Shown here: positions 28,049 through 35,921 of the stretch, in pieces
Numbering within the stretch: position 1 is the first letter of the stretch
How the letters are laid out: the number at the start of each line of letters is the position of its first letter
Origin: Simiduia aestuariiviva
GTDB taxonomy: Bacteria; Pseudomonadota; Gammaproteobacteria; Pseudomonadales; Cellvibrionaceae
NCBI RefSeq assembly: GCF_014192475.1
Contig: NZ_JACHXZ010000004.1
Span: 175,348-239,347, forward strand
Reading direction: 5' to 3'
DNA length: 64,000 nt
Notes under the pieces: model-generated
Databases searched by the model: none
What the model was told of the DNA's origin: nothing
What the model saw: the letters and a program-made list of their open reading frames with translations, nothing else
Program-made: the position numbers and the translations under genes

Positions 28049-28540
28049 ATGGTAAACTATATTTCGGATGCCGCACCGCTCGACCGCACAGACATTGCCA
28101 TCTTGCAGACCCTGCAAGCCCAGGGGCGCATCAGCAATGTTGAACTGGCCGAACGGGTGCACCTGTCACCGCCTGCCACCCTCGCTCGGGTGCGCCGGTT
28201 GGAACAGGAGGGGTTTATCGAGGGTTACACGGCCTTGTTAAGCCGCGAGAAGCTAGGGCACGACAATTTAGCGTTGATCGAGATCGCGCTGGAACTCCAC
28301 CAGCACACCCGCATCGCCGAAATTCTGTCGCAACTGGTGGACATGCCCGAAGTTATGGAGTGTTACCACGTCACTGGCGAGTACGATTACATGCTGAAAG
28401 TGTCAGTGGCCAACACCAAAGCGCTGGACGGGTTCATCTCCAGCCGCTTGATTCCATTGCCAGGCATTGCCCGCATCCACACCAGCATCGTGCTGAAAGA
28501 GCTGAAGGCCACCACCCAAATTCAGCTACCCGATAATTGA
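28049..28540 (+). CDS. Lrp/AsnC family transcriptional regulator
   Basis: A 163-residue DNA-binding regulator. An N-terminal helix-turn-helix (about 10-60, LDRTDIAILQTLQAQGRIS then LSPPATLARVRRLE) is followed by the ligand-binding RAM domain (about 70-150, VTGEYDYMLKV). Family members sense amino acids. Only 63 bp separate it from the methionine gamma-lyase gene on the same strand, so it is likely the local regulator of methionine breakdown, comparable to the mdeR-mdeA pair of Pseudomonas. AAAGAGA precedes the ATG. Confidence 0.93.
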   Translation: MVNYISDAAPLDRTDIAILQTLQAQGRISNVELAERVHLSPPATLARVRRLEQEGFIEGYTALLSREKLGHDNLALIEIALELHQHTRIAEILSQLVDMPEVMECYHVTGEYDYMLKVSVANTKALDGFISSRLIPLPGIARIHTSIVLKELKATTQIQLPDN

Positions 28541-28603
28541 GAGAGCGCCACAAGCGCTCCAAAAATCCGCTGCTACCCGCGGCCCCAACGAGAGACAAGC
28601 GCT

Positions 28604-29806
28604 ATGTGGAAGTCTGATCACATCGAAACCAATACCATTCACGGCGGCAAGACCAGCCAGGGCGAATTCGGCCCGCTGTCCACGCCCATCTACCAAACCT
28701 CGACCTTTGTGTTCGATAGTGTCCAGCAGGGCGCCGATCGATTTGCCGGTGAGTCCCAGGGCCACATCTACTCGCGTTTAGGTAATCCAACCGTGGATGA
28801 ATTGGAAGCGCGTATGGCGCTGCTGGAAGGCACCGAAGCCGCCGCTGCGTTCGGCTCCGGCATGGGCGCGGTGTCCGCTTCAGTACTCGGCTTGTTGAAG
28901 CAGGGCGATCACATGGTCACCTCGCACCGCCTCTACGGTTGCACCTTCGCGCTGTTCAACCACCAACTGCCCGCGTTTGGTATCGAGGTCAGCTTTGTGG
29001 ATCTCAGCGATGAAGCGGCCGTGCGTGGAGCGCTGAAACCCAATACCAAAGTTATTTACGGCGAAACACCCATCAACCCCTGCCTGTCGGTTATCGATTT
29101 AGACATGATTGCCGCCATCGCCAAGCCGCGCGGCATCACGACCATTATCGACAACACCTTCATGTCACCCGTGTTGCAACAACCGGCTAAGCACGGCATC
29201 GATATCATTTTGCATTCGGCGACCAAGTTTTTGAATGGTCACGGCGATGTGGTTGCGGGCATCTTGTGCGGGCCAAAGGAAATGATGGACCACATTAAAA
29301 TGACCACGCGCAAAGACATGGGCGCCATTATCAGCCCCCACGATGCGTGGCTAATTATTCGCGGGTTAAAAACATTGCACCTGCGGGTGGAACGACACAA
29401 TCAAAATGCCTTGTCATTGGCCACCTATTTGAGCGAACACCCCCTCGTTGCCAAGGTGGACTACCCCGGCCTTCCCGGTCACCCCGGTTACAAATTATTG
29501 GGCAAGCAAATGCGCGGCGGTGGCGGCGTCTTGGCGTTCGAAATGAAGGGCACTTTCGATCAGGCCGTGGCATTTATGAACCAATTGCAGATGTGCAAGC
29601 GCGCAGTGAGTTTGGGCGACGCGGAAACCTTGATTCAGCACCCGGCCTCTATGACCCACTCCACCTACGAGCCGGAAGAGTTAGCCGCGGCCGGCATTCC
29701 TCGCACACTGATTCGTCTCGCTGCGGGGCTCGAGCATGTGGATGATATTATTGCCGACTTGGAACAAGCCCTGAGTGCAGCCAGCGCCGGCGAAGCCGCA
29801 GCCTAA
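28604..29806 (+). CDS. mdeA: Methionine gamma-lyase
   Basis: A 400-residue PLP enzyme of the Cys/Met metabolism family. It should split methionine to methanethiol, ammonia and 2-oxobutyrate. The PLP lysine is K208 in HSATKFLNGHGD. Y111 and C113 in RLYGCTF correspond to the tyrosine and substrate-shaping cysteine that mark methionine gamma-lyases rather than cystathionine enzymes. HIYSRLGNPT, IDNTFMSP and SLGDAETLIQHPASMTHS are the usual family blocks. It lies just downstream of an Lrp-type gene. An alternative would be another gamma-lyase acting on homocysteine, but the YGCT motif argues against it. Confidence 0.92.
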   Translation: MWKSDHIETNTIHGGKTSQGEFGPLSTPIYQTSTFVFDSVQQGADRFAGESQGHIYSRLGNPTVDELEARMALLEGTEAAAAFGSGMGAVSASVLGLLKQGDHMVTSHRLYGCTFALFNHQLPAFGIEVSFVDLSDEAAVRGALKPNTKVIYGETPINPCLSVIDLDMIAAIAKPRGITTIIDNTFMSPVLQQPAKHGIDIILHSATKFLNGHGDVVAGILCGPKEMMDHIKMTTRKDMGAIISPHDAWLIIRGLKTLHLRVERHNQNALSLATYLSEHPLVAKVDYPGLPGHPGYKLLGKQMRGGGGVLAFEMKGTFDQAVAFMNQLQMCKRAVSLGDAETLIQHPASMTHSTYEPEELAAAGIPRTLIRLAAGLEHVDDIIADLEQALSAASAGEAAA

Positions 29807-29814
29807 GCTAGCGC

Positions 29815-29847
29815 GCGCCCACTGAATGCATCGCGCTCAGTGGGCGC
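29815..29847. terminator. Hairpin between convergent genes after mdeA
   Basis: GCGCCCACTGA pairs with TCAGTGGGCGC (11 bp) across an 11-base loop. There is no good T run on the plus side, so it may be a weak bidirectional terminator. Confidence 0.45.
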
Positions 29848-29875
29848 CTAGCCCTCCTAACGCCAATCAAAAACA

Positions 29876-31048
29876 CTAGCGCAACTGGCGCGTCAATAGC
29901 ACATCCATTTCTGCATCTTCAGCAACCATCTGAGGGTCTGCCACACGCACGCAATTGCGGCCATCCTGCTTCGCGCGATAGAGCGCCACATCCGCACGCT
30001 TAAACAATCGCTCAGGCAAGCCCGGCTGATATTGTTTCAAGCGCTCGGAGGTCAAGCCAATGCTTACCGTTAACTGGGCACTTGCGCCGAGATATTCAAT
30101 TTTATGCTGTGCCACACGCTCGCGGATTCGCTCGGCCACGAGTTCCGCACCGGCCAAATCGGTGCCCGCAAGAATTATGCTAAATTCTTCACCGCCGTAG
30201 CGCGCGCAAACATCTGTGGCGCGGGGTAGCGAATCGCTCAAAATTTTTCCCAGCTCGCGCAGACACTCGTCGCCAAAATCGTGGCCGTAGTTGTCGTTAA
30301 TGGCTTTGAAATGATCGCAGTCCACAACCAAAACGGCCAGCTGCACGTGATCGCGCGACGATAAATGACACAACTCATTGAGCTTTTCATCAAAATAACG
30401 GCGATTATTGAGCGACGTTAACGCATCGGTGCGGCTTTGCATTTCCAAAATCATTTCGTTGCGCAATGACGCCCAATACTCTCGGTGTTGTTGGCCGGCT
30501 AAGTTCAACATGTAGAATAAATAGGTGGCTATTAAAATAGATTCAGCCCAAGAATCTAACAGCCAAATGCTCACCACCAGCGGCGGTAAGATAAACGATA
30601 TGATGTACGCAAATGACAAGGACTTCACCGGCGAAAAACTATTTGAACCACCGGCGAGAATTCCAGAACTCGAAAACGCCATTAAAAACAAAAAGTCTGC
30701 CTGCCCCATGGTTAATGACAACGCAAACATTGCCCCCCAGCAAGTGCTGTGCGTCAAGACCACCACATACATACTGCATCGCCACAACGCAAAGCCCTGC
30801 TCGAGACAGCGTTCGAGTAGCCGCATGTGTATCACGCGCAGCACGCTCGCCACCGTCAACACGCCCATAACGGACCACGCCAACAGTGGCGCGGCAAACA
30901 TAATGCCCGCACTCGCGCTAATGATTAGCCACAGAATCGGATACAGCGTGATGCCGGGACGCGCGCGCGTAATCACGTCGCGCCACAACCGCAGCCGTGT
31001 TTGGACAAATTCCTCTGGAAGATCCTTCATGGGTTGATCTGGGTTCAT
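29876..31048 (-). CDS. Membrane-bound diguanylate cyclase (GGDEF)
   Basis: A 390-residue protein. The first 200 residues contain about six hydrophobic helices (from about residue 33 to 195). The C-terminal GGDEF domain (about 210-375) has RYGGEEF with an RATD inhibitory site five residues before it, plus DCDHFKAINDNYGHDFGD and ALYRAKQDGRN. It is expected to make c-di-GMP at the inner membrane under product feedback control. No named MASE sensor was identified for the membrane part. It converges with mdeA. Another ATG lies six codons downstream. Confidence 0.9.
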   Translation of the reverse strand: MNPDQPMKDLPEEFVQTRLRLWRDVITRARPGITLYPILWLIISASAGIMFAAPLLAWSVMGVLTVASVLRVIHMRLLERCLEQGFALWRCSMYVVVLTHSTCWGAMFALSLTMGQADFLFLMAFSSSGILAGGSNSFSPVKSLSFAYIISFILPPLVVSIWLLDSWAESILIATYLFYMLNLAGQQHREYWASLRNEMILEMQSRTDALTSLNNRRYFDEKLNELCHLSSRDHVQLAVLVVDCDHFKAINDNYGHDFGDECLRELGKILSDSLPRATDVCARYGGEEFSIILAGTDLAGAELVAERIRERVAQHKIEYLGASAQLTVSIGLTSERLKQYQPGLPERLFKRADVALYRAKQDGRNCVRVADPQMVAEDAEMDVLLTRQLR

Positions 31049-31288
31049 CTAAGGGGCGCCTTAGTGTTCTGTGTACAGCCGGCGGCTGAGGCCAAATGAA
31101 TCAGTTCCGCCGCTGCAACTTCCACATCTCATCTAAAAACCAGTCTAGCAGTCAATGCCAAAGGTTCACGAATACTTGCAGACACTGGCAACCTCTCGCT
31201 GCCGTTCTACCTTTGGCTATGTGGTGCAGGGTGTACAACTGGCAGCGTCGCGAGCAACCAGCATCGAAATAGAGCATCAAGAACCAAA

Positions 31289-31305
31289 ATGTAAGCGCTT
31301 TACAT
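31289..31305. promoter_or_regulatory. LacI-type operator upstream of the GH16 gene
   Basis: ATGTAAGCGCTTTACAT is a near-perfect palindrome centred on AGCGCTT, the form bound by LacI-family sugar repressors. It lies 60 bp before the glucanase start, where it could block the promoter. The regulator is not in the window. Confidence 0.6.
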
Positions 31306-31364
31306 CGAGAAAAAACGACGTAGTATGGATTTTTCGATCCACTCATCGGATACAAGGAATAACA

Positions 31365-32225
31365 ATGCAGCCCTATTTGACGCGCTGGTTGACGCGCTGG
31401 ACACCCGCTCTCTTTTCAGGTTTCGCACTGCTCCTATCGGCCTGCGCGCACCATGAGCCAGCGCCGGTTGGCCAGACGGCGGCGGATCTATTGGTTTGGT
31501 CTGACGAATTTAACCGTATCGATAGCGACAATTGGAGCTTTGAAACCGGTGGTGAGGGCTGGGGAAACAAGGAGCTGCAGTACTATACCGCCGGTCACAA
31601 TGCACACATTGAATTCGACCCGCACGCCAACAGTCACGTGCTGGTAATCGAGGCGCGCCAAGAGAACCCGGCAAACTATCGCTGCTGGTATGGCCCCTGC
31701 ACCTACACCTCAACTCGCCTCATCACGCGCAATAAGCAATCCTTTCAGTACGGTCGGATTGAGGCGCGCATGAAGCTTCCGCAGACCCAGGGCATTTGGC
31801 CCGCGTTTTGGGCGCTCGGCAACAATTTCGAAACTGATGGCTGGCCGCTGGGCGGAGAGATCGACATCATGGAACACGTGGGTTCAGAGCCCTCACTCAC
31901 CCACGGTGCCCTGCACGGCCCTGGCTATTCCGGTAAAACACCCATATTCGGGACCCACGACGTCGGCGAGCCAGTGGACGCCAACTACCACACCTATGCG
32001 GTCGAATGGGATCGCCAATCAATTCGCTGGCTGGTAGATGACCAGGTGTTTTATCAGGTCACACGCGCGCAAGTAGAAGCCCACGGACAATGGGTGTACG
32101 ACCAGCCCTTCTGGCTATTGTTGAACGTCGCCGTGGGTGGTGAGTGGCCCGGCAGCCCTGATGCCAGCTCAAGCTTTCCACAGCGCTTATACGTGGACTA
32201 TGTGCGGGTATACCAGGCGCGCTAG
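31365..32225 (+). CDS. GH16 endo-beta-1,3-glucanase (laminarinase-type), lipoprotein
   Basis: A 286-residue enzyme with lipobox LLSAC (Cys27), hence probably anchored in the outer membrane. The GH16 domain fills residues about 45-285. GEIDIMEHVG carries nucleophile E165 and acid/base E170; the EIDIME form is typical of laminarinases and related beta-glucanases. GRIEARMKLPQTQGIWPAFW and NVAVGGEWPG are conserved family blocks. It should cut beta-1,3-(1,4)-glucans such as laminarin at the cell surface. The start at ATG 31365 is supported by AAGGAA upstream; the open frame extends further 5' without a plausible start. It is a single-gene unit under a LacI-type operator. Confidence 0.93.
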   Translation: MQPYLTRWLTRWTPALFSGFALLLSACAHHEPAPVGQTAADLLVWSDEFNRIDSDNWSFETGGEGWGNKELQYYTAGHNAHIEFDPHANSHVLVIEARQENPANYRCWYGPCTYTSTRLITRNKQSFQYGRIEARMKLPQTQGIWPAFWALGNNFETDGWPLGGEIDIMEHVGSEPSLTHGALHGPGYSGKTPIFGTHDVGEPVDANYHTYAVEWDRQSIRWLVDDQVFYQVTRAQVEAHGQWVYDQPFWLLLNVAVGGEWPGSPDASSSFPQRLYVDYVRVYQAR

Positions 32226-32778
32226 TGCCACAATCCCAATCCGCTACTCAAGTGCAGCAACAACTCAAGCCGCAAGATTGCAGGCTGCACGGAGGCGACT
32301 ATCCTTGGTTTCGCATCAGCCGCTCAGGCTAGCCGTTTTGTGCACATTCAGATGGCTCTCACTTTGGGGAGCACTAAAAGTGGCACTTGACGTTGAAAAA
32401 TGTCTAAATACGCACCCTGAAGGGCATAGACGGGCGTTTTTGTCTGCCTTCGGGTGTACCAATGTGGCTTGGTGTCCACAGGGAGCCTAAGTTGACCCTC
32501 ACCCTTTTTGTATGGATCGCATCAGCCGCTGCTTGGCCGTCAACCTTGATGGTGAGCACCTAAAATGCAATCGCAACCTTTCGAGCCGGATTGAATTGCG
32601 CAGGGGAGTGAACTTAAACAGGCGGGGTGACATGCGGTTCAACTGCTGAGCCTTCACAGCCCAACACAGACATACACTGAAAAATTACATTCACACATCA
32701 ATAGGCAATTACTTAGCGATCGAACCCAATTTTAACGATCATCTCTTTGCCTTATTACACAGCAACTAGGAACGAAAC
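32226..32778. other. 553-bp intergenic region with a hairpin and a short direct repeat
   Basis: No convincing gene. A bulged hairpin at 32413-32456 pairs CACCCTGAAGG with CCTTCGGGTG around AGACGGGCGTTTTTGTCT, which itself can pair AGAC with GTCT. The 14-mer TCGCATCAGCCGCT occurs twice, at 32311-32324 and 32517-32530. The region is unusually long for this window and could hold a small RNA or a decayed insertion. The last 50 bp form the leader of the next gene. Confidence 0.4.
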
Positions 32779-33135
32779 ATGGCCAAAGGCACAATCAAAC
32801 GTTACGACTTTCGCAAAGGCTTCGGCTTTATTGTGGACGATAAAACCGGTGAAGATCTGTTTTTCCACAAGAGTGCATGGCAGGGCGACGGCCCCATTCG
32901 CCAGGGCTTAGCGGTCAAATTTGTCAACAAAGATTCGGACAAGGGCCCGCAAGCAGAATCTGTTATCCCCCTGGACGGCGGCAGCAAATCGTCTAACAGC
33001 AAGCCGGCCGCCAAACCTGCCTCCCTGGAAGAGCGCGTAGAGGCACTGGAAGGCGCGCTGCGCACCTGGAAAGTGTTGAGCTTTTTGGCGCTCGCAGGCG
33101 TGATCGCGTTGGCGGTTGAAAAATTTCTGATGTAG
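32779..33135 (+). CDS. Cold-shock-domain protein with C-terminal membrane anchor
   Basis: A 118-residue protein. Residues 1-66 are a cold-shock (S1-like, nucleic-acid binding) domain with RNP1-like KGFGFI and RNP2-like DLFFH. A Ser/Pro/Ala-rich linker follows, then a short coiled coil (SLEERVEALEGALRTW, about 83-98) and a hydrophobic helix VLSFLALAGVIALAVEKFL at the end. It therefore appears to be an RNA/DNA-binding domain tethered by its tail to the inner membrane. AGGA lies upstream of the ATG. It is distinct from the soluble CspA-type gene at 37789. Function unknown. Confidence 0.85.
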   Translation: MAKGTIKRYDFRKGFGFIVDDKTGEDLFFHKSAWQGDGPIRQGLAVKFVNKDSDKGPQAESVIPLDGGSKSSNSKPAAKPASLEERVEALEGALRTWKVLSFLALAGVIALAVEKFLM

Positions 33136-33157
33136 GACATTTTGTCCGCGCCAAAAA

Positions 33158-33187
33158 AGGAGGGCCAACAGTCATGTTGGCCCTCCT
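33158..33187 (+). terminator. Hairpin terminator after the cold-shock-domain gene
   Basis: AGGAGGGCCAACA pairs perfectly with TGTTGGCCCTCCT over a GTCA loop (13 bp), followed by ATTTTAT. The T run is imperfect but the stem is strong. Confidence 0.75.
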
Positions 33188-33188
33188 A

Positions 33189-33264
33189 TTTTATGGCGAA
33201 CAACTTTTTGGCCAACTACTTTTTGGCCAACTACTTTTTGGCCAACTACTTTTTGGCGAACAAC
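33189..33264. repeat. 15-bp tandem repeat array (about 5 copies)
   Basis: Three exact units TTTTTGGCCAACTAC start at 33205, 33220 and 33235. They are flanked by variants TTTTATGGCGAACAAC (left) and TTTTTGGCGAACAAC (33250-33264). The variants at both ends resemble each other more than the centre. It lies directly downstream of a terminator. Confidence 0.9.
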
Positions 33265-33313
33265 GCTTTGGTCGCCGACCTGTCAACATACCGAACATTT
33301 TGTGGCAGCCACC

Positions 33314-34678
33314 TTAGATCGCCTCTAAGGCCTCGGCTAAATTTTTTACCGTCACAATCTCCATACCTGCCACGCCACCTTTCGGCGCATTGGCCTTGGG
33401 CACAATGGCGCGTTTGAAGCCGTGCTTGGCCGCCTCGCGCAAGCGCTCTTGACCCGAGGGCACAGGGCGAATTTCACCGGACAGGCCCACCTCGCCAAAG
33501 GCAATTAAATCCTGTGGCAATGGGTGATCGCGAAAACTGGAGACAATAGCCAGCAACAGCGCCAAATCCACGCTGGTTTCGCCCACTTTGACGCCGCCCA
33601 CCACATTCACAAACACATCCTGGTCGCCCACCATAATGCCGCCGTGGCGGTGCAGTACCGCGAGCAACATGGCCAGTCGATTTTGATCGAGGCCCACAGC
33701 CACTCGGCGCGGATTTCCTAGCGACGAGCCGTCCACCAATGCCTGCACTTCCACTAACAGCGGGCGCGTGCCCTCCCACACCACCATGACGATGGAACCG
33801 GAAGCCACATCTTCGGCGCGCTGCAAAAAAATGGCCGAAGGGTTGGTGACTTCGCGCAAGCCCTGCTCGGTCATGGCAAACACCCCCAGCTCATTGACGG
33901 CGCCAAAACGGTTTTTATTGCCGCGCAAGGTGCGGTAGCGGGAGTCGTGACTGCCCTCGAGCAAAATTGAACAGTCGATCATGTGTTCCAACACTTTCGG
34001 GCCCGCCAGTGACCCGTCTTTGGTGACGTGGCCCACTAACAACAATACCGTGCCCGTCTGTTTTGCAAAGCGGGTCAAAAAGGCCGCGCTCTCGCGCACT
34101 TGGGTAACCGAACCCGGCGCAGACTGCACATCGGCCATGTGCATCACCTGAATGGAATCCACCACCATCACCTTGGGCTGCATGGCATCGGCCTGTGCGG
34201 CTATCTGCTCGATGCTGGTTTCCGACAACATCGACAATTTATCGGTGGGCAGATTGAGCCGACGCGCGCGCATAGCCACCTGCTGAAGAGATTCTTCGCC
34301 GGTCACATAGAGGGCTGGCATGTGTTCCGCCAATTTGCACAGCGTTTGCAGCAGCAGCGTGGATTTACCAGCGCCGGGATGCCCGCCAATGAGCACCACC
34401 GAGCCCGGTACTAGCCCGCCACCCAGCACGCGATCAAACTCTTCCATCCCACTGCTAACCCGGGGCAAATCATCGAGGCTGATATCCGACAATTTTTGCA
34501 CCTTGCCGGTGGTGGCCCCCGCGAAGCCTGAAAACTGCTCAGTGCGGGCGGTTTTGGCGGGCGCCAAGCGAATTTCTACGATGGTGTTCCACGCATTGCA
34601 CTCACTGCACTGGCCCTGCCATTTGCGATAGTCCGCGCCACAGTCATTACACACAAATGCCATCTTTGCCTTGGCCAC
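33314..34678 (-). CDS. radA: DNA repair protein RadA
   Basis: RadA/Sms, a RecA-related DnaB-like ATPase that drives branch migration during recombinational repair. An N-terminal C4 zinc finger (CNDCG then CSECNAW) is followed by Walker A GGHPGAGKST, the RadA-specific GNKNRFGAVNE motif and a C-terminal Lon-like domain without a visible protease dyad role. The GTG at 34678 is favoured because GGGAGG lies just upstream and the protein then begins VAKAKMAFVC as in other RadA proteins; an ATG exists seven codons earlier at 34699 without a ribosome binding site. The gene is divergent from the DnaT-like gene with about 120 bp between starts. Confidence 0.96.
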   Translation of the reverse strand: MAKAKMAFVCNDCGADYRKWQGQCSECNAWNTIVEIRLAPAKTARTEQFSGFAGATTGKVQKLSDISLDDLPRVSSGMEEFDRVLGGGLVPGSVVLIGGHPGAGKSTLLLQTLCKLAEHMPALYVTGEESLQQVAMRARRLNLPTDKLSMLSETSIEQIAAQADAMQPKVMVVDSIQVMHMADVQSAPGSVTQVRESAAFLTRFAKQTGTVLLLVGHVTKDGSLAGPKVLEHMIDCSILLEGSHDSRYRTLRGNKNRFGAVNELGVFAMTEQGLREVTNPSAIFLQRAEDVASGSIVMVVWEGTRPLLVEVQALVDGSSLGNPRRVAVGLDQNRLAMLLAVLHRHGGIMVGDQDVFVNVVGGVKVGETSVDLALLLAIVSSFRDHPLPQDLIAFGEVGLSGEIRPVPSGQERLREAAKHGFKRAIVPKANAPKGGVAGMEIVTVKNLAEALEAI

Positions 34679-34802
34679 ACTGCCTCCCGACGGGCTCATT
34701 CATTGTCCAGCGGGCAGTGTACCCTAAGCGCTCACCGACGAAAGCGCCGGAAGGCCCTCGACAGTGATGATCCGCACCGGCCTTCAGTGGTAAAGTAGCG
34801 CC

Positions 34803-35921
34803 ATGACCCACTCACTTATTCCCGAACGCCCCATCTGCATCAGCCCGTCACTGGCCGCCACCTTGGGACTCGAAGAGGCCACCTTGTTGAGCCTGCTCAA
34901 CGACGCCCAAAATTTTTACCCCAGCCAGTCCAGCAACGGCTACCAGTGGTGCCATTTGGAGGGTGATCAAGTGCGCAAATTAATGCCTTTCTGGCGCGAT
35001 CACGATATTGCACGCATCGCTAAAAGCCTGCGCGACAAGGGCGTGTTACTGATGTCTACCGCGCCGTTCCACGAAAGTCAGTCGCTGCGTTTTGCCATCA
35101 ATGAGCGCCGCCCCGACGCCAGTGACAATCAACCCACACGGCGCCAAAGCGCGCCCACACCCGGCGCGCAACCCATGGCACCCCACTGGCAGCCTGGGGA
35201 AGAAGTGTATGCACAGCTGGCGCAACACAATATTCCACAACAGTTTGCGCGCGCGCAGATCCCCGAATTTGTCACCTATTGGCGCGATCAGGGCCAGGCT
35301 GCGCACTCCTGGAATGCTAAGTTTATTCAGCAGGTGCTGCGCAAGTGGCGCGACCAAGAGACCGACTTCAGCCGTCGCGAACAGGAAATCCCCATGACCA
35401 GTGGCTGGCGCCCCAGTGCCGACGCCCTGGATGTGCTGGTGCGCCACGCGGGTATCAACCAATGCTTTGTGGAAGATGCCATTGCCGAATTCGTGCTCTA
35501 TTGGAGTGAACGGGGCGAGCCCTCGCGCACGTGGAACAGCAAATTCATCCAACACGTGCGCCGCCAGTGGGCGCGCTACCAGACCACCCTGCAGTACGAC
35601 ACTGAACCGCGCCCCATCCCCGCCAACTGGGCGCCCTCGGCAGACGTCTACGAGGTATTGGCACTGGCCAATATCGATTTACAATTTGCCAAACAGCAAC
35701 TCAAAGAATTTGTAATCTACTGGCGCGACACGCATCAATTGCACAGCTCTTGGAATACTAAATTTCTACAGCACGTAAAATTTCAATGGGCCAAGCGCCT
35801 GAACGGTACACTGCCAGCGCAAGGTAATGGACATGCAAGACAGCAAAACACTGCTCAATCAGGCCGAACACGCGATCGCTCAGTCAGCGAGCAACTCACA
35901 GACCGAAGCTGGGCGCTCTGA
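34803..35921 (+). CDS. Replication protein with three DnaT-type DNA-binding repeats
   Basis: A 372-residue protein. The N-terminal 105 residues look like the winged-helix domain seen in phage replication O/DnaD-type proteins (ISPSLAATLGLEEATLLSLL then FWRDHDIARIAKSLRDKGVL). Three copies of a DnaT-like domain follow at about 129-190, 203-263 and 276-335. Each begins with W followed by P two or so residues later and ends with EFVxYW, then SWNxKFIQxV and W. DnaT helps deliver the replicative helicase in E. coli primosomes. The tail is hydrophilic and overlaps the next gene. Its partner downstream is lambda P-like. The assignment to replication is by family; the exact role here is inferred. Confidence 0.8.
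   Translation: MTHSLIPERPICISPSLAATLGLEEATLLSLLNDAQNFYPSQSSNGYQWCHLEGDQVRKLMPFWRDHDIARIAKSLRDKGVLLMSTAPFHESQSLRFAINERRPDASDNQPTRRQSAPTPGAQPMAPHWQPGEEVYAQLAQHNIPQQFARAQIPEFVTYWRDQGQAAHSWNAKFIQQVLRKWRDQETDFSRREQEIPMTSGWRPSADALDVLVRHAGINQCFVEDAIAEFVLYWSERGEPSRTWNSKFIQHVRRQWARYQTTLQYDTEPRPIPANWAPSADVYEVLALANIDLQFAKQQLKEFVIYWRDTHQLHSSWNTKFLQHVKFQWAKRLNGTLPAQGNGHARQQNTAQSGRTRDRSVSEQLTDRSWAL

Noticed and set aside
31155-31364. 70-residue N-terminal extension of the GH16 gene
   Set aside because: It would cover the LacI-type operator; the ATG at 31365 has AAGGAA upstream and starts a normal lipoprotein signal.
32137-32490. 117-residue open frame overlapping the end of the GH16 gene
   Set aside because: Most of its start region lies within the GH16 gene in another frame and the remainder covers the non-coding hairpin.
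33142-33417. 91-residue open frame with NYFLA repeats
   Set aside because: It starts at a TTG inside the hairpin region, encodes the 15-bp repeat and then runs antisense into radA. No ribosome binding site is visible.
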